A DNA stretch of 64,000 nt from Parapristionchus giblindavisi. Its lineage: Eukaryota; Nematoda; Chromadorea; Rhabditida; Diplogasteridae. Under the pieces are notes generated by a model. The model had not been told where the DNA came from, searched no databases, and worked only from the letters and a program-made list of their open reading frames with translations. Location of the stretch: NCBI GenBank assembly GCA_943737045.1, contig CALSFV010000404.1, forward strand, positions 105,001 to 169,000. Direction: 5' to 3'. Numbering within the stretch: the first letter of the stretch is position 1; every line of letters starts with the position of its first letter. The translations under genes were made by a program, and so were the position numbers. Below, piece after piece: positions 1 through 12,300 of this stretch.

Positions 1-2
1 AC

Positions 3-3000
3 AAAGCTCAGTCTAATAATGAATACAGTAACTCTCCTTCTACTAACGAATACAGTAACCCCCCAAGTCCGTATGATACCCAAACTTCTAAAGGATACAG
101 TAATCCTCCAAATCCGTATGAGACCGCATCTACCCAGGGATACAGTAACCCTCCAAGTCCGTATGAGACCAAAACTTCTAAAGGATACAGTAATCCTCCA
201 AATCCGTATGACACCGTATCTATCCAGGGATACAGTAACCGTCCAAGTCCGTATGAGACCAAAACTTCTAAAGGATACAGTAATCCTCCAAATCCGTATG
301 AGACCGAATCTACCCATGAATACAGTAACCCTCCAAGTCCGTATGAGACCAAAACTTCTAAAGGATACAGTAATCCTCCAAATCCGTATGAGACCGCATC
401 TACCCAGGGATACAGTAACCCTCCAAGTCCGTATGAGACCAAAATTTCTAAAGGATACAGTAACCCTCCAAATCCGTATGAGACCGCATCTACCCAGGGA
501 CACAGTAACCCTCCAGATCCGTATGAGACCAAAACTTCTAAAGGATACAGTAATCCTCCAAATCCGTATGAGACAGCATCTACCCAGGGATACAGTAACC
601 CTCCAAGTCCGAATGAGACCAAAACGTCTAAAGGATACAGTAATCCTCCAAATCCGTATGAGACCGAATCTACCCATGAATACAGTAACCCTCCAAGTCC
701 GTATGAGACCAAAACTTCTAAAGGATACAGTAATCCTCCAAATCCGTATGAGACCGCATCTACCCAGGGATACAGTAACCCTCCAAGTCCGTATGAGACC
801 AAAATTTCTAAAGGATACAGTAATCCTCCAAATCCGTATGACACCGCATCTACCCAGGGATACAGTAACCCTCCAAGTCCGTATGAGACCAAAACGTCTA
901 AAGGATACAGTAATCCTCCAAATCCGTATGAGACCGAATCTACCCATGAATACAGTAACCCTCCAAGTCCGTATGAGACCAAAACTTCTAAAGGATACAG
1001 TAATCCTCCAAATCCGTATGAGACCGCATCTACCCAGGGATACAGTAACCCTCCAAGTCCGTATGAGACCAAAATTTTTAAAGGATACAGTAACCCTCCA
1101 AATCCGTATGAGACCGCATCTACCCAGGGATACAGTAACCCTCCAAGTCCGTATGAGACCCAAACTTCTAAAGGATTCAGTAATCCTCCAAATCCGTATG
1201 AGACAGCATCTACCCAGGGATACAGTAACCCTCCAAGTCCGTATGAGACCGAAACTTCTAAAGGATACAATAACCCTCCAAATCCGTATGAGACCGCATC
1301 TACCCATGCATACAGTAACCCTCCAAGTCCGTATGAGACCAAAAGTTCTAAAGGATACAGTAACCCTCCAAGTCCGTATGAGACCAAAACTTCTAAAGGA
1401 TACAGTAGTCCGCCAAGCCCCTATGATACCGAATCTACCAAGGGATACGAAAATTGGAAGAATGATTCAAGACCAAGAATTCCTTATCCAACTCTTACAT
1501 CGTTACCTCCATATAATGTATCAAATGGACCAATTCCTCCACCTAAAAGTGCTATATATTCTGTTGATTGTCCAAATTGTTCGACATCTTCTCCTTCATC
1601 CAATATATCTGTTTATTCACCACCAAAAGGAGGGCCAAAATTCCTTATTCATAATTCAAAAGGTATATTTTTATTATAATTTATATAATAGATAAATATT
1701 TAGATCGACAACCACCATCGTCTATTCCTTATTCATATTTCTCTACTAATTCAACACCTCCTAATTCATCAGCTTATGATCTCCCTCCTCCTCCTCCTGG
1801 ATCTAATCATGAAATTAAAGAATATAAAAATAGAATTAAAGGTATTTATATTGATTCGTTTAACAAATACTGTAGATATTTCTTAAGGAATGGCACATGT
1901 TTTGTGTATGGATAAGGGAGTTGAAGTGAATGGATTGACTGTTAAACCATTTGAAGGTTATATTGCAACTATTGGAGATGATAGTAATAAGTAAATGGAT
2001 AGATACATAAACCATTATGAAAAATAATATTTATTAGGAAATGTATTCATTCGTTTGATGGTTCATCAACTAATATATCTATATTCTTCTCTTATGAAGA
2101 ATGTGGTAAGAGGAATAGTCATAATATGGAAGAATGGGAAACTCACGTGAGAGATCTCTTTATATCCATCTATTAATATGATATTTCAATTAGGTATTAA
2201 TAGACTTTTCAACTCATAATGATTCATTTCTTATTCAATGCCAAGAACAGACAATTCAAGATGATAAGAATTCACTTCCACGAAGATTTGAAGAATCTTT
2301 AGAAGAGTATAAGATATCTCTGATCCATAGATATTATTGAATAATCATTTTAGATTTGAACTTATTCCTATTAAAATAGAACAAAAGGCTCCATTACCAT
2401 CCATAGAATGGAAACTAACAGAGAATAATGAAACGGAGGTATTAAATCAATTTCATTTCATATTTGATTTAATGTATTGAATAGGTTGATATTGGAACAT
2501 CTCAAAAGATGATATTCAATCTTTATCCTCAAACTGATGCATACGGTATTCATGTCAAGAATTGTTTTGTTGTTGATGTAAAGAATGGAGATAGACATTC
2601 TGTTATCGATAGAAAAGGGTAAGAATACTGTCAAAAATAAGAAAAGTGAAACATTTGTGACAAAGTTTAAAAAAATCTTCGCAAGGTTCCGGTTTTTGAC
2701 GTTTTGAGGGTCGTCTAATTATGGATGTTTTTATCATTAAATGACGAATTTTCACAGTTTGGATCATGATGTTAGTCAACAGGAATACGATAGAAAATGA
2801 TAAAATGATACCGTATACCAATTTTACAAAACAGCATTCTTCTCGAGTTATTTATTTATCCCCCCCCCCCCCCATATGTCTACTAGGAAATCCCATTGCT
2901 GCTCAAATACCCCATTATCTAGCAATAAAAAAGAACAACTGTGTTAAGCTAACAATATAATAAGTTTTAAAAATCTTGTGAACTTTTGTCAAATTCTCTC

Positions 3001-3571
3001 TCAATTTGTCAAACTTTTTTCCGTTTTGACGGTTGTATTATCCATTCATTCTTATTCTCTATATGATTGTATATAGATGTTCAACTGATATGGCAGCATT
3101 TTCTCATCCTGAATATATAAGATATATTGATGAAATACGAAGTGATTGGATGGTGTTCAAGGTTCATTCATTCATTTATTCAATCAATCAATAATCCTTC
3201 CAATTCAGTTGCCAGATACAGACTATTTACACGTGGAATGTTCAATCTTCGTTTGCCCTGATATTCCATCATCAAATGGTTCATATTGTTCAACATTATC
3301 AACCCCTCCATTATGTCCTCGCATGATATCATCTCCTATCAATTCACTTACTAATTATCAAACATTCGCTAAAAGAGATACAGAGGGTGATATGACCCAA
3401 CGTGTTCAAACTTCTCTCCCTATATTATCATCATCTCCATCCCATATCATATCAACATCATACACTTGTATATCACCTATTTCCCTGCTAATCACTCTTA
3501 GTCTTTCTTCTATTAGTATTATCATAGCAACTAGTCTACATATAGCTGCACCACATATTCGCAAAATATGA
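3..3571 (+). CDS. ZP-domain (cuticlin-like) membrane protein, 5' end outside window
   Basis: Nine exons join in frame: <3-1662, 1704-1841, 1888-1990, 2038-2146, 2194-2306, 2354-2438, 2485-2618, 3077-3161 and 3209-3571. All junctions are GT/AG. The first exon is an open proline-rich region of YSNPPSPYET-type repeats. Downstream lies a zona-pellucida domain: the core motif around KNCFVVD, then IDRKGCS, then FKLPDTDYLHVEC followed by SIFVC. Paired cysteines occur through the module. Near the C terminus there is a basic KR pair (FAKRD), a plausible processing site, and then a hydrophobic segment (SLLITLSLSS onward) that fits a membrane anchor with a very short tail. This is the usual layout of nematode cuticlin-like and other apical-matrix ZP proteins. 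I see no initiator ATG, so the gene starts left of the window. The seventh intron is enlarged by a MITE. Family assignment is firm; the specific matrix role is inference. Confidence 0.88.
20..1440 (+). repeat. 45/90-bp coding tandem repeat in the ZP gene
   Basis: About 31 units of 45 bp are arranged as alternating pairs, giving a 90-bp higher-order period. Each unit encodes 15 residues in the ZP frame: one subtype carries YSNPPNPYET with ASTQG or ESTHE, the other YSNPPSPYET with KTSKG. Because 45 is a multiple of 3, two other frames (one per strand) also stay open along the array; they are by-products. Confidence 0.93.
2628..3032. mobile_element. MITE of the CCGTCAAAACG family (TA target)
   Basis: This lies in ZP intron 7. 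The left end reads CTGTCAAAAATAAG then AAAGTGAAACATTTGTGAC; the right end is the imperfect inverted copy ending TTTTGACGG. A TA precedes the left end. Three more copies in this window (16315, 22409, 51801) share both termini and interior motifs such as TTTGGATCATG. A run of C residues at about 2860-2873 may be an assembly artefact. Confidence 0.75.
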
Positions 3572-4413
3572 TATATATTCGTAAGTTGTAGTGTAGTAAA
3601 TTAATAATAATAATACCAATGAAATAAATGATTTATTGTATTGATTGGAAATATATAATGGACATGGTGAAAGTATATAAAGAAAGAATGAAAGTACTCT
3701 TAATGCTTAGTACGAGAGGAATAAAGATTGTTGGGAGATTAGATAATATGAAATGAGTCCATTAGGATCCCTGAATCTGTTCCTAGATAAACTAAGATGA
3801 TTTGAGGTAGAATAAAGTGAAGATGAGAATCGATTATAAAATTCGAGGTAGATGGATATAATAATGAGAATGAATAGCTATCAAGTTTCAAGGTTACAAA
3901 CACTAATGTATCCCACTATGAAATTGAATCAATGATACAATTCCCACCTCTATGTACAACAAAATAAACAACTATTACAATAATATAAAATAAAGAGTAA
4001 CGAGAATGGGGTTACTTCTAATATTAACGAGTATATATTAATAGTTAGTGGTGAGGATTAAAGGGATATACAACCACTCAGAATCTCAATCCATCAATGT
4101 TATTCCCCCGATCTCATCCAATTATTATGCTTAATCACAATAAGTTTCCAATTTCATAAAGTACGTAGCACGGGAAAAATATTAATTTTTACAAATGCCT
4201 CGGCAATTCAATTACAAAGTTAGTTCGTTTTCTTAAAACTATTTAGTTAACAAGCTTTCAAAAGTTCCAAACTTTCCGTGATTACATAGGTCAAGAAAAA
4301 ACAATAATAACAATTTTCACGACCGATATTCAATATTGACAGCATAATAATTCGAGGAGATCGGGGGATTCCCGGGATCACATGCGTGAAAGGAGATTCT
4401 GCGGGGCTGTATA
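3572..4413. other. Convergent 3' intergenic region, ZP gene and lin-28
   Basis: AT-rich non-coding stretch between the ZP stop (+) and the MITE downstream of the lin-28 stop (-). It probably holds both 3' UTRs. I see no credible ORF. The only standout content is the cluster of miRNA seed matches on the minus strand, listed separately. Confidence 0.6.
3768..3851 (-). promoter_or_regulatory. Cluster of let-7 and lin-4 seed-complementary sites downstream of lin-28
   Basis: Reading the minus strand (lin-28 sense): CTACCTC at 3851-3845, CTACCTCA at 3810-3803 (a full 8-mer let-7 match with the terminal A), and TCAGGGA at 3774-3768, a 7-mer-A1 match to the lin-4/miR-125 seed. The two let-7 sites begin 41 bp apart. 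They lie about 1.1-1.2 kb past the lin-28 stop, or about 0.6 kb if the inserted MITE is discounted. That lin-28 is repressed by let-7 and lin-4 is established in C. elegans. Whether this UTR reaches the sites is not shown here. Confidence 0.5.
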
Positions 4414-4911
4414 CAGTCCCGCACGATCGCCCTGTCTAAAGGCGGGCCTCCGCGACAAGAATCTTGTCGCCTCATGTCGCATCTTTCTAAAAGAATTTTG
4501 AAACATTTCATTAGTTGTGATCGGTATTCGGTTTTTTTCTCGTATTGGAAGTATTGTATTTGGAAGTATTGTAATTATTTCACAAAATACATGAGAAAAT
4601 ACAAAAGAAAATTCGCCAAAAGCGTTCTAAAACACGTTCGTTAGAAAATCGATTTCGCAGGGTCAATGAAAAGTGCGGGAAATTCAAATTTGAAGGGATT
4701 ACGGTAGCACCCCCGTCAGCCATGATCCTTCAATAACTCTGTCCAAAGTTAACCAATTTTATTCGTTTCAACGGTGATCTTAATCTTAGCTGATGATGCA
4801 ATGATCACAACTAATGAAATGTTTTAAAATTCTTTTTGAAAGATGCGACATGAGGCGACAAGATTCTTGTCGCGGAGGCCCGCCTTTAGACAGGGCGATC
4901 GTGCGGGACTG
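4414..4911. mobile_element. Tc1-like foldback MITE just downstream of the lin-28 stop
   Basis: Long inverted repeat starting CAGTCCCGCACGATCG and ending with its complement, flanked by TA on both sides (4412-4413 and 4912-4913). The arms are about 110-130 bp and near-identical. CAGT termini with a TA duplication are typical of Tc1-like non-autonomous elements. Only 50 bp separate it from the lin-28 stop, so it is probably transcribed in that gene's 3' UTR. Confidence 0.85.
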
Positions 4912-4961
4912 TAGATCTAGAAGACGAATATATTTAGTATTAAGAAGATAGAATAGATAAT

Positions 4962-5801
4962 TCAAGCAGTAGCCTGATCATTCCGATGGGGACGAAGGGG
5001 ACAATTACCAACTAGATGATCTTCCGATTTACATTGATAACAAACCTGATACATATCATCATAATCATAATGTAAATGATTAATCTCACCTTAGTGTCAT
5101 GAGTAATCTTTTTACATTTAGCAGCTACATGATTTCCATATCCACCACACTTGAAACATCTGACAAATTATTAAAATTGATTTGAAAAAATAAAAATACA
5201 AATAAATGGATTAATTTGATATAATGAGATATTGTAATAACCTGATAAGAGTATTCTTCTTCTTTCCAAGTGGACGAACACTGCTTCCTTGTATCTCATC
5301 TCCTTCATTCTCTGCTGTTACATGCCAAGCCTGACAATTATTACTCTTATTCATCTCTCACTCACAAAATATCGATTGCGCTTTTGTACAAGTAGAATAG
5401 GCAATAAGGACATCACAACCAACTAAATTATAGTAGACATATAAATATTAATTTAATGAATGGTGTTTACCTCAAGACCACGTCTACCAGGACGAGTAGA
5501 GAAGGCTACACGGGCATTATTCTCTAGACTACGAAAACCCCTCATCTGGAGCTCTGACTGTAATACAATTATAACATACAACATCTCGAGTATATCATGA
5601 TATAGGAGAAGTAACTACCTGATGAACAAATACTTCTTCATTTGAATCGTCCATTAATATGAAGCCAAATCCTTTAAGAACATTAAACCATTTGCATGTT
5701 CCTTTGAATCTTGGTCCATCTGGAATAGGTGTCGGTTCCACTGTTACTTCCTCTTCTTCACGTTTCTCATTATCGACTACGTTATCCTCCTGGACGGCCA
5801 T
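4962..5801 (-). CDS. lin-28: LIN-28 homologue: cold-shock domain plus two CCHC zinc knuckles
   Basis: Five exons (5801-5619, 5557-5471, 5330-5242, 5159-5090, 5045-4962) join cleanly to 170 residues. The cold-shock domain starts near residue 31 with [18 protein letters not shown] and continues through VFVHQ and [11 protein letters not shown]. Two CX2CX4HX4C knuckles follow: C121-C134 ([15 protein letters not shown]) and C145-C158 ([14 protein letters not shown]). This domain pair is diagnostic of LIN-28, the RNA-binding protein that blocks let-7 precursor maturation and controls developmental timing. The ATG at 5801 is the first in frame before the domain; the N-terminal 30 residues are acidic. 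It is divergent from the RING gene at 6341, with a shared upstream region of about 540 bp. Confidence 0.97.
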
Positions 5802-6340
5802 CAGTCAGAGCTCTCAAAGTATCTCTTTAATTAAAAAAAAATATTTTCGCTGAATAAAACGAGCATCTAATCATCTGAATATATTTTTAAAACATCGAAT
5901 AGGAAACGAAAAATAATAATGAAAAAGAAATGAACAAAATGCAAAACTCAATTTAATTTATTAATTAGTGTGAATTCACATGTGAACAACGACCCATCGC
6001 TTTGCAGTGACGTCACGTGTATTTGGCAGCATGCCAAAATATTAGTAAAAGGCTGCTTTGATGCTACCACTTCACGGATGTTGTGTGACGGCCGATATTA
6101 ATATTAGTATATATATAATATATTTTTGTTTTTAATTATTATTATTTGTTACTTTGGGTAATGTTAAGTATATTATTAGTTAGTGTATGACTTTCATTGT
6201 TCTGTTGATGTTTTATCTTATTATACATTTAATATAAGTATCCGTTGCAATGCCCAATCAGTTATTTATCATATAATATCTTAATCATCTATTTTCTCCA
6301 TTTTCTATATCATGAAATTTATCGATTAATTTAATTTGAG
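5802..6340. promoter_or_regulatory. Bidirectional promoter region of lin-28 and the RING gene
   Basis: Non-coding interval between two divergent start codons. At 6008-6019 a full CRE palindrome (TGACGTCA) overlaps an E-box (CACGTG). The rest is AT-rich with no recognisable gene. Use by either gene is inference. Confidence 0.55.
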
Positions 6341-9300
6341 ATGTCGGATAGTGAAGACGATCTATGTCCGTGTGCGGATTGTTATACTCATGATGAAAAT
6401 ATGGACTTCCATGATATCATTAATGATGTCCCACAGAAGACACCAGTACAACAAGGTAACAAGATTACGGTATATCAAGATGAAGGCTTTGGAATATCGA
6501 TTCATTATATGTTCAGCTCCTGGTTTGAGAAGAGGATTCTTAAACAACGTCAATAAGGCCAGGAAGTATGCATTATTTATTCATTTATTTCGTTTGACGG
6601 CAAATGGGGATAATCGATAGATGATCACACAAACATATGTAAATGGATGCACATGCCTTACAATGACTCATTGATATTATCCAAGTTTACCTATGAAGAA
6701 GAAGTTAACAATTGTCTAGCAATTGTCTTACAAATTTGGTTTTCGAATATACGCCACTTATTTGTTGCCAAACAATTGGAATCTGGAAGAGGGGAAACAG
6801 TGGCTAAAAAGAAATATTGAGCAACTTTGTTCAGTATCTCTTCGATATTTGTTGTTTCTACGTAGAAAAATACTAGTGAAACTAGAGTAAGTTAAGATGG
6901 TTAACCATGTTTAATTGTTCAGACCATCACCATGTGTGATTCCTACTCTAACTCCCACACTTAATAAACAGATAATCGACAAAGCTGTCAAAACTAAACC
7001 GACGTCAGTTTATTTTTTTGTTTGTTGCGTGCTTCTTGCATGGAGATCTTACACTGAAAGCTAATGTATTTACTAAATTATAGACAAACTTCAAATGATT
7101 CTAAGAAAGTGGTTCCAATAGTTGAAGAGAAAGTAGAAGAGGTATATGATATAATGTTAAATTATGGTTTAATATTGATTAATTAAGATGAAAGAAGTGA
7201 GGAAGTCGGAAATTCTGAAATGTACAAAGTGCATTGAACGTTCTTCAGAGATTGATACTAATTATTATGCTGCATTCAAAGTATCTAGAATTATTTGTAT
7301 TATATCAAATAAATTGATTCAAGGTCATTTGTTGTGATGGATGTACTCTTTTTCTTCATCGCTCTTGCTTTGAAAAAGCACTTGGTAGTGGAAAGAAGAA
7401 AGAATTAAAGGTATTGATTGATTTATTAATTGGTTGAATGTGTTGTATTTAGTCATGTCTATGTCCTACTGATGGTTGTGGATATGAAGTAGAAGAAATC
7501 AATCATAGAGAAGCAGGTTATGGAAAGGAATTTATATTGGTATCATATATTGATTGTTTATAAGTCATATGATATACAGTATCGGCGTAAAGTGATGAGA
7601 CGCTTTTCATTTTTTTATAACTTTTGATCCAGGAAAGCAATCAAGCTCATCTTTCGAACCAATGTACAGAATTTATCAGGGAATATTACCATGATGTGTT
7701 GGTGTAATTAAAATAGTTCATTATTGCGCAGTGATGACGCAATCGAAGTACACTTTTTTGAAAAATTCCCATTCTTTAGTGAAAAGTCCTGTTCCTCTGA
7801 AACATTGTGAGCGTGTAGACATCCACTAGGACTGCACAGGAAAAAAATCCGGAATGGATCCGACTCCGATTTCGAGCTGTAGCTTTGTTGCAAATTTGAC
7901 CCCCAAAATTTAAAACTCAGCTTCTAGATGTGCTAACGACCCATTCTAAGCGCCAAAATGATGCTAGTGATAAGCGATGTTTATTCCCAGATTATGGTAG
8001 TCATAGCTCTCAGTCGCCCCCAGGGCATGAAAAACAAAATTTTTTGGAAGGGCTGATTTTGAGACCCTACCGTTCAGAGGGCAGGTGTTCTAAAATTCTG
8101 GTTCCTGTGCAAGCAGCTTTGTAATGTATCATATATTTATTTCCCTTATTTTGTTTAGCTCCGATTCCTTTCAGACCCGCAGCAAAGGTTATGTTGAGGT
8201 CTACTGGGTTTAGGCGAGTTAAGATCAAAATACAAAGATCAAAGATCAAAGTTTAACAACAGTGTAAAAACTTTTGTGAGGATCTCTAATATGCATAAGT
8301 GCTTTGAAAATAAAAGATTTCATCAATAGAGGCCCAGGGACGAGAGCAGTGAGGGAGAAAGCGCAAGAGCGCGCACCGAGTCGACCTCAACATAACCTTT
8401 GCTGCGGGTCTGAAACGGAACTAAACATAAATAAGGGAAATAAATATATGATACATTGTAAAGCTGCTTGTACAGGAACCAGAATTTTAGAACAACTGCC
8501 CTCTGAACGGTAGGGTCTCAAAATCAGCCCTTTGTTTTTCATGCCCTGATGGCAAAAGAGAGCTATGACTATCATAATCTGAGAATAAACATCGCTTACC
8601 ACTAGCATCATTTTGAACGGGTCGTTAGCGCATCTAGAAGCTGAGTTTAAAAATTTGAGGGTCAAATTTGCAACAAAGCTACAGCTCGAAATCGGAGTCG
8701 GATCCATTCCGGATTTTTTTCCTGTGCAGTCCTAGTGGATGTCTACACGCTCACAATGTTTCAGAGGAACAGGACTTTTCACTAAAGAATGGGAATTTTT
8801 CAAAAAAGTGTACTTCGATTGCGTCATCACTACGCAATAATGAACTATTTTAATTACACCAACACATCATGGTAATATTCCCTGATAAATTCTGTACATT
8901 GATTCGAAAGATGAGCTTGATTGCTTTCCTGGATCAAAAGTTATAAAAAAATGAAAAAGCGTCTCATCACTTTACGCCGATACTGTAATGAAACGTTGCA
9001 GTGGTTGAGATGTGTTGTTGAGAAGAAGATAATGAAAGAGAAGATTGAAGATAAGAAGAAAGAGTCTATTAAGAAGAAAGATGATATTAAGAAGGATAAG
9101 TATAAGAAAGGTTGATCTATTCATTCATTCATTCATTCATTCATTCAATCATCATTGGTTATAGATGATAATCGTAATGGAGATGAAGATGATGAGAAGA
9201 AGATTGATGATAATACAAATGATTGTATGATTTCACTCGCTCCTTCTAGTCTCTCTAAACATTCTTATAATATAACTAAGAAAACATTCACTAAACCTCT

Positions 9301-12300
9301 TCCGGTTGATCTAATCGGTAATTATATGGATACACTATAGTATATTGATTCATTATATCCATTATAGCTCATCCACTGGAGAAAACTGAAGATGCTATTA
9401 TGAATAAGTATACTGTAAAAGAGGTTAATACATCTGGAAACACTAAACATAAGAAGAAAAAGGTTGTCGAAATATATTTATATAGTTTAAGGAAAATTGT
9501 TGAATGTAGTTAATTGATTTTTATTGATTGATTGATTGATTGAAGGATCGTGGTCATGTATTCCTTCCTGGTCTTACTGTAGTTGGACAAAGAGGAGGAA
9601 AGGAAGAGAATAAAGAAGAGGATGAATATGAATATGATGAAGATAGAATGAGAATAGATGAAGAAATGAATGATAATGATGATAGATATAGAAGAATGAA
9701 TAGTAATCATCTATCTTCATCTTCATTTCATCATACTCCATTTCGTGATAATGTATTCATTCCACAACCAATTAATGCAAGAAATAGAAATGACGATTAT
9801 TATTATGGTGATACACGAAATATATTCAATCCTGTACCATTAATGGATATAGAGTAGGTTGAATTCATTCATTCATTCATATTATATTATTATATTACAG
9901 AATAGATGGTAGAAGACTAAATACATATGATGAGGTATGTAATTATGAATGGATTATTATATTCTATCTATCCTTCTCTCATCTTATAGGAATATCCAGA
10001 TAGAATAGATAATGATCATTATGATAGAATGAAGACGAATATGATTCATTTCTTCAAATTAAGTGAAAAGTATGTAATATTCATTATATTATCATTACCT
10101 ATCTATCTATAGTGAATTATGTCAAAATGCAAATCAATTCGATGAATCATATTGGTATTCTAATGACATGTATCGTCTTCTCGATAATTATATTGAGGTA
10201 TTATTATATTATAAATAACTGAACATGTTATGTAGTTTTTAGTTTACATGTGAAAGTAATGAAGCCAATGGTTGGAGAAGAACGTTACGTCATATTATGG
10301 TATGATTATTAAATTATTACACAATATTTGTAAATGATTTATTTAAGATGTCCAATAATGATGATAATGTTATTGAATTCATGACTAACTTATCTCTATT
10401 CCAATGTGGTATTGTTAATGGAAGATTAATCATCTCTTTAGCTGTATGTTATTGATTGATTGATTTATTGATTTATTGATTGAATATGATATACATTTAG
10501 ACTACTCCTCTTCCAACGAATATTCAATCTATGAAGACAAATGAAAGTAGAGAGGACAGGTACATTTATTTTATTTTATTTTATTTTATTTCTGTATTCT
10601 ATCAATTATATATTCATAAACAGACAAAAGGGGGGAAATGGATTTGTGTCGTGATATGTAATAAATAATTGATTATATTATAGTGGAGATGAACGATTTG
10701 AAAGATGGGCTAAGGAGAAGAAGATAGAAAGAGAAGATATAGAAAGAAGAGAAAGAATTGAGGAAGAGAAAAGAAGAAAGGAAGAAGAAGAAGAAATGGA
10801 GAGGAGAAAATATGAAGAAGAAAAGAAAAGAAAAGAAGATGAGAGGAGAAATGAAGAAGAAAGGAAAAGAAAAGAAGATGAGTGGAGAAGAAATGAAGAA
10901 GAAAGGAAAAGAAAAGAAGATGAGTGGAGAAGAAATGAAGAAGAAAGGAAAAGAAAAGAAGATGAGTGGAGAAGAAATGAAGAAGAAAGGAAAAGAAAAG
11001 AAGATGAGTGGAGAAGAAATGAAGAAGAAAGGAAAAGAAAAGAAGATGAGAGGAAAAGAAATGAAGAAGAAAGGAAAAGAAAAGAAGATGAGTGGAGAAG
11101 AAATGAAGAAGAAAGGAAAAGAAAAGAAGATGAGAGGAAAAGAAATGAAGAAGAAAGGAAAAGAAAAGAAGATGAGTGGAGAAGAAATGAAGAAATGAAG
11201 AAACATGAAGAAGAAATAAGGAGAAATGAAGAGATAAAAAGAAAAGAAAAAGAGAAGAATGCAATGGAAGAAGAACGAATGAGAATAGAAGAAGAAAGTA
11301 ATAAACGGAGAATAGATGAATATTATAGAAGGAATATTGGATATGACGTTCCAAAGAAGGAATTGTATGTGTACTTTGATTTATTATTATCGTATATGAT
11401 ATTATTGAACATTATTTAGATGTCTTGATGTTAATAGAAGAAAGAGAATGATAAATGAGGAACAATTAAGGTATCTATACTATATTATATTAATTATATA
11501 TTCTATACTATTCAGACAAACATGTGGTATCTATGCATATAATGAAGATGTAAGTTTATTATTTAAACAAATATATCTGTAAAAGTTAAATTTTATCATT
11601 ATTTCTGATCAAATTATGTAAAATCACTTTTTGTCTTCTTTGATTGATCTTTAAAATATATTTTGTATATTTTCAGAGATCTCAATCGTTTACATCTGAT
11701 AATGATAATGGAAATAAGGTATGTATGGATTTATATGTAGAGTAATCTGTTTGTATCCTTTGCTTCCACCCATATCTTGTCCTTTCATACTATGATTATG
11801 TCTATGTGTATAACACGGGTCTCCTGTAGAAGTGTAGCAAAAACGGCCGACTCTGCCACTAGGATTTTTTTTTGTCTCCGATTTCGATGAAAGCCGATCA
11901 GTGGGTGTGGTTGTGGGTCATGAGAAGGCCTAGCCACTTCATTTTGCGAAAATTTCAAATTATCGATTTTTTTGAGATCTACTCTTAAGAGACCGGCTCG
12001 GTAAGACTCGAGCATTTTGACCCCCTGCCGGACATTCGCGAGGACTTTCGATCTGGTCCTCAATACTTTCATCATAGACACATACCGGGGGGAGACCGAT
12101 GAAAGTTATAGTGAAAATGCCCTTAGGCTCAAACCCGGCTCACATATGTCACATTAAGTAAAAAATTGAAAAATTCATAACTTTTCAATCGTGATAGCTA
12201 GGACTATTATTTCTTTTTATTGGTAAATAACATGCCATGCACTCTTACAAACACCGCTGAACAGCAATATCAAATCGTTCTGAATAAGTTTTTTCGTGTA

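Noticed and set aside
8..1695. Long ORFs on both strands over the first 1.7 kb (459 and 558 residues)
   Set aside because: They are by-products of a 45-bp repeat that is open in three frames. The ZP frame continues through spliced exons with a recognisable domain; the others do not.
7708..8853. Duplicate 61-residue ORFs on opposite strands
   Set aside because: They are the two arms of a foldback element and have no known domain.
10673..11354. Phenylalanine/serine/leucine-rich ORFs on the minus strand
   Set aside because: They are the complement of the purine-rich coiled-coil exon of the RING gene.
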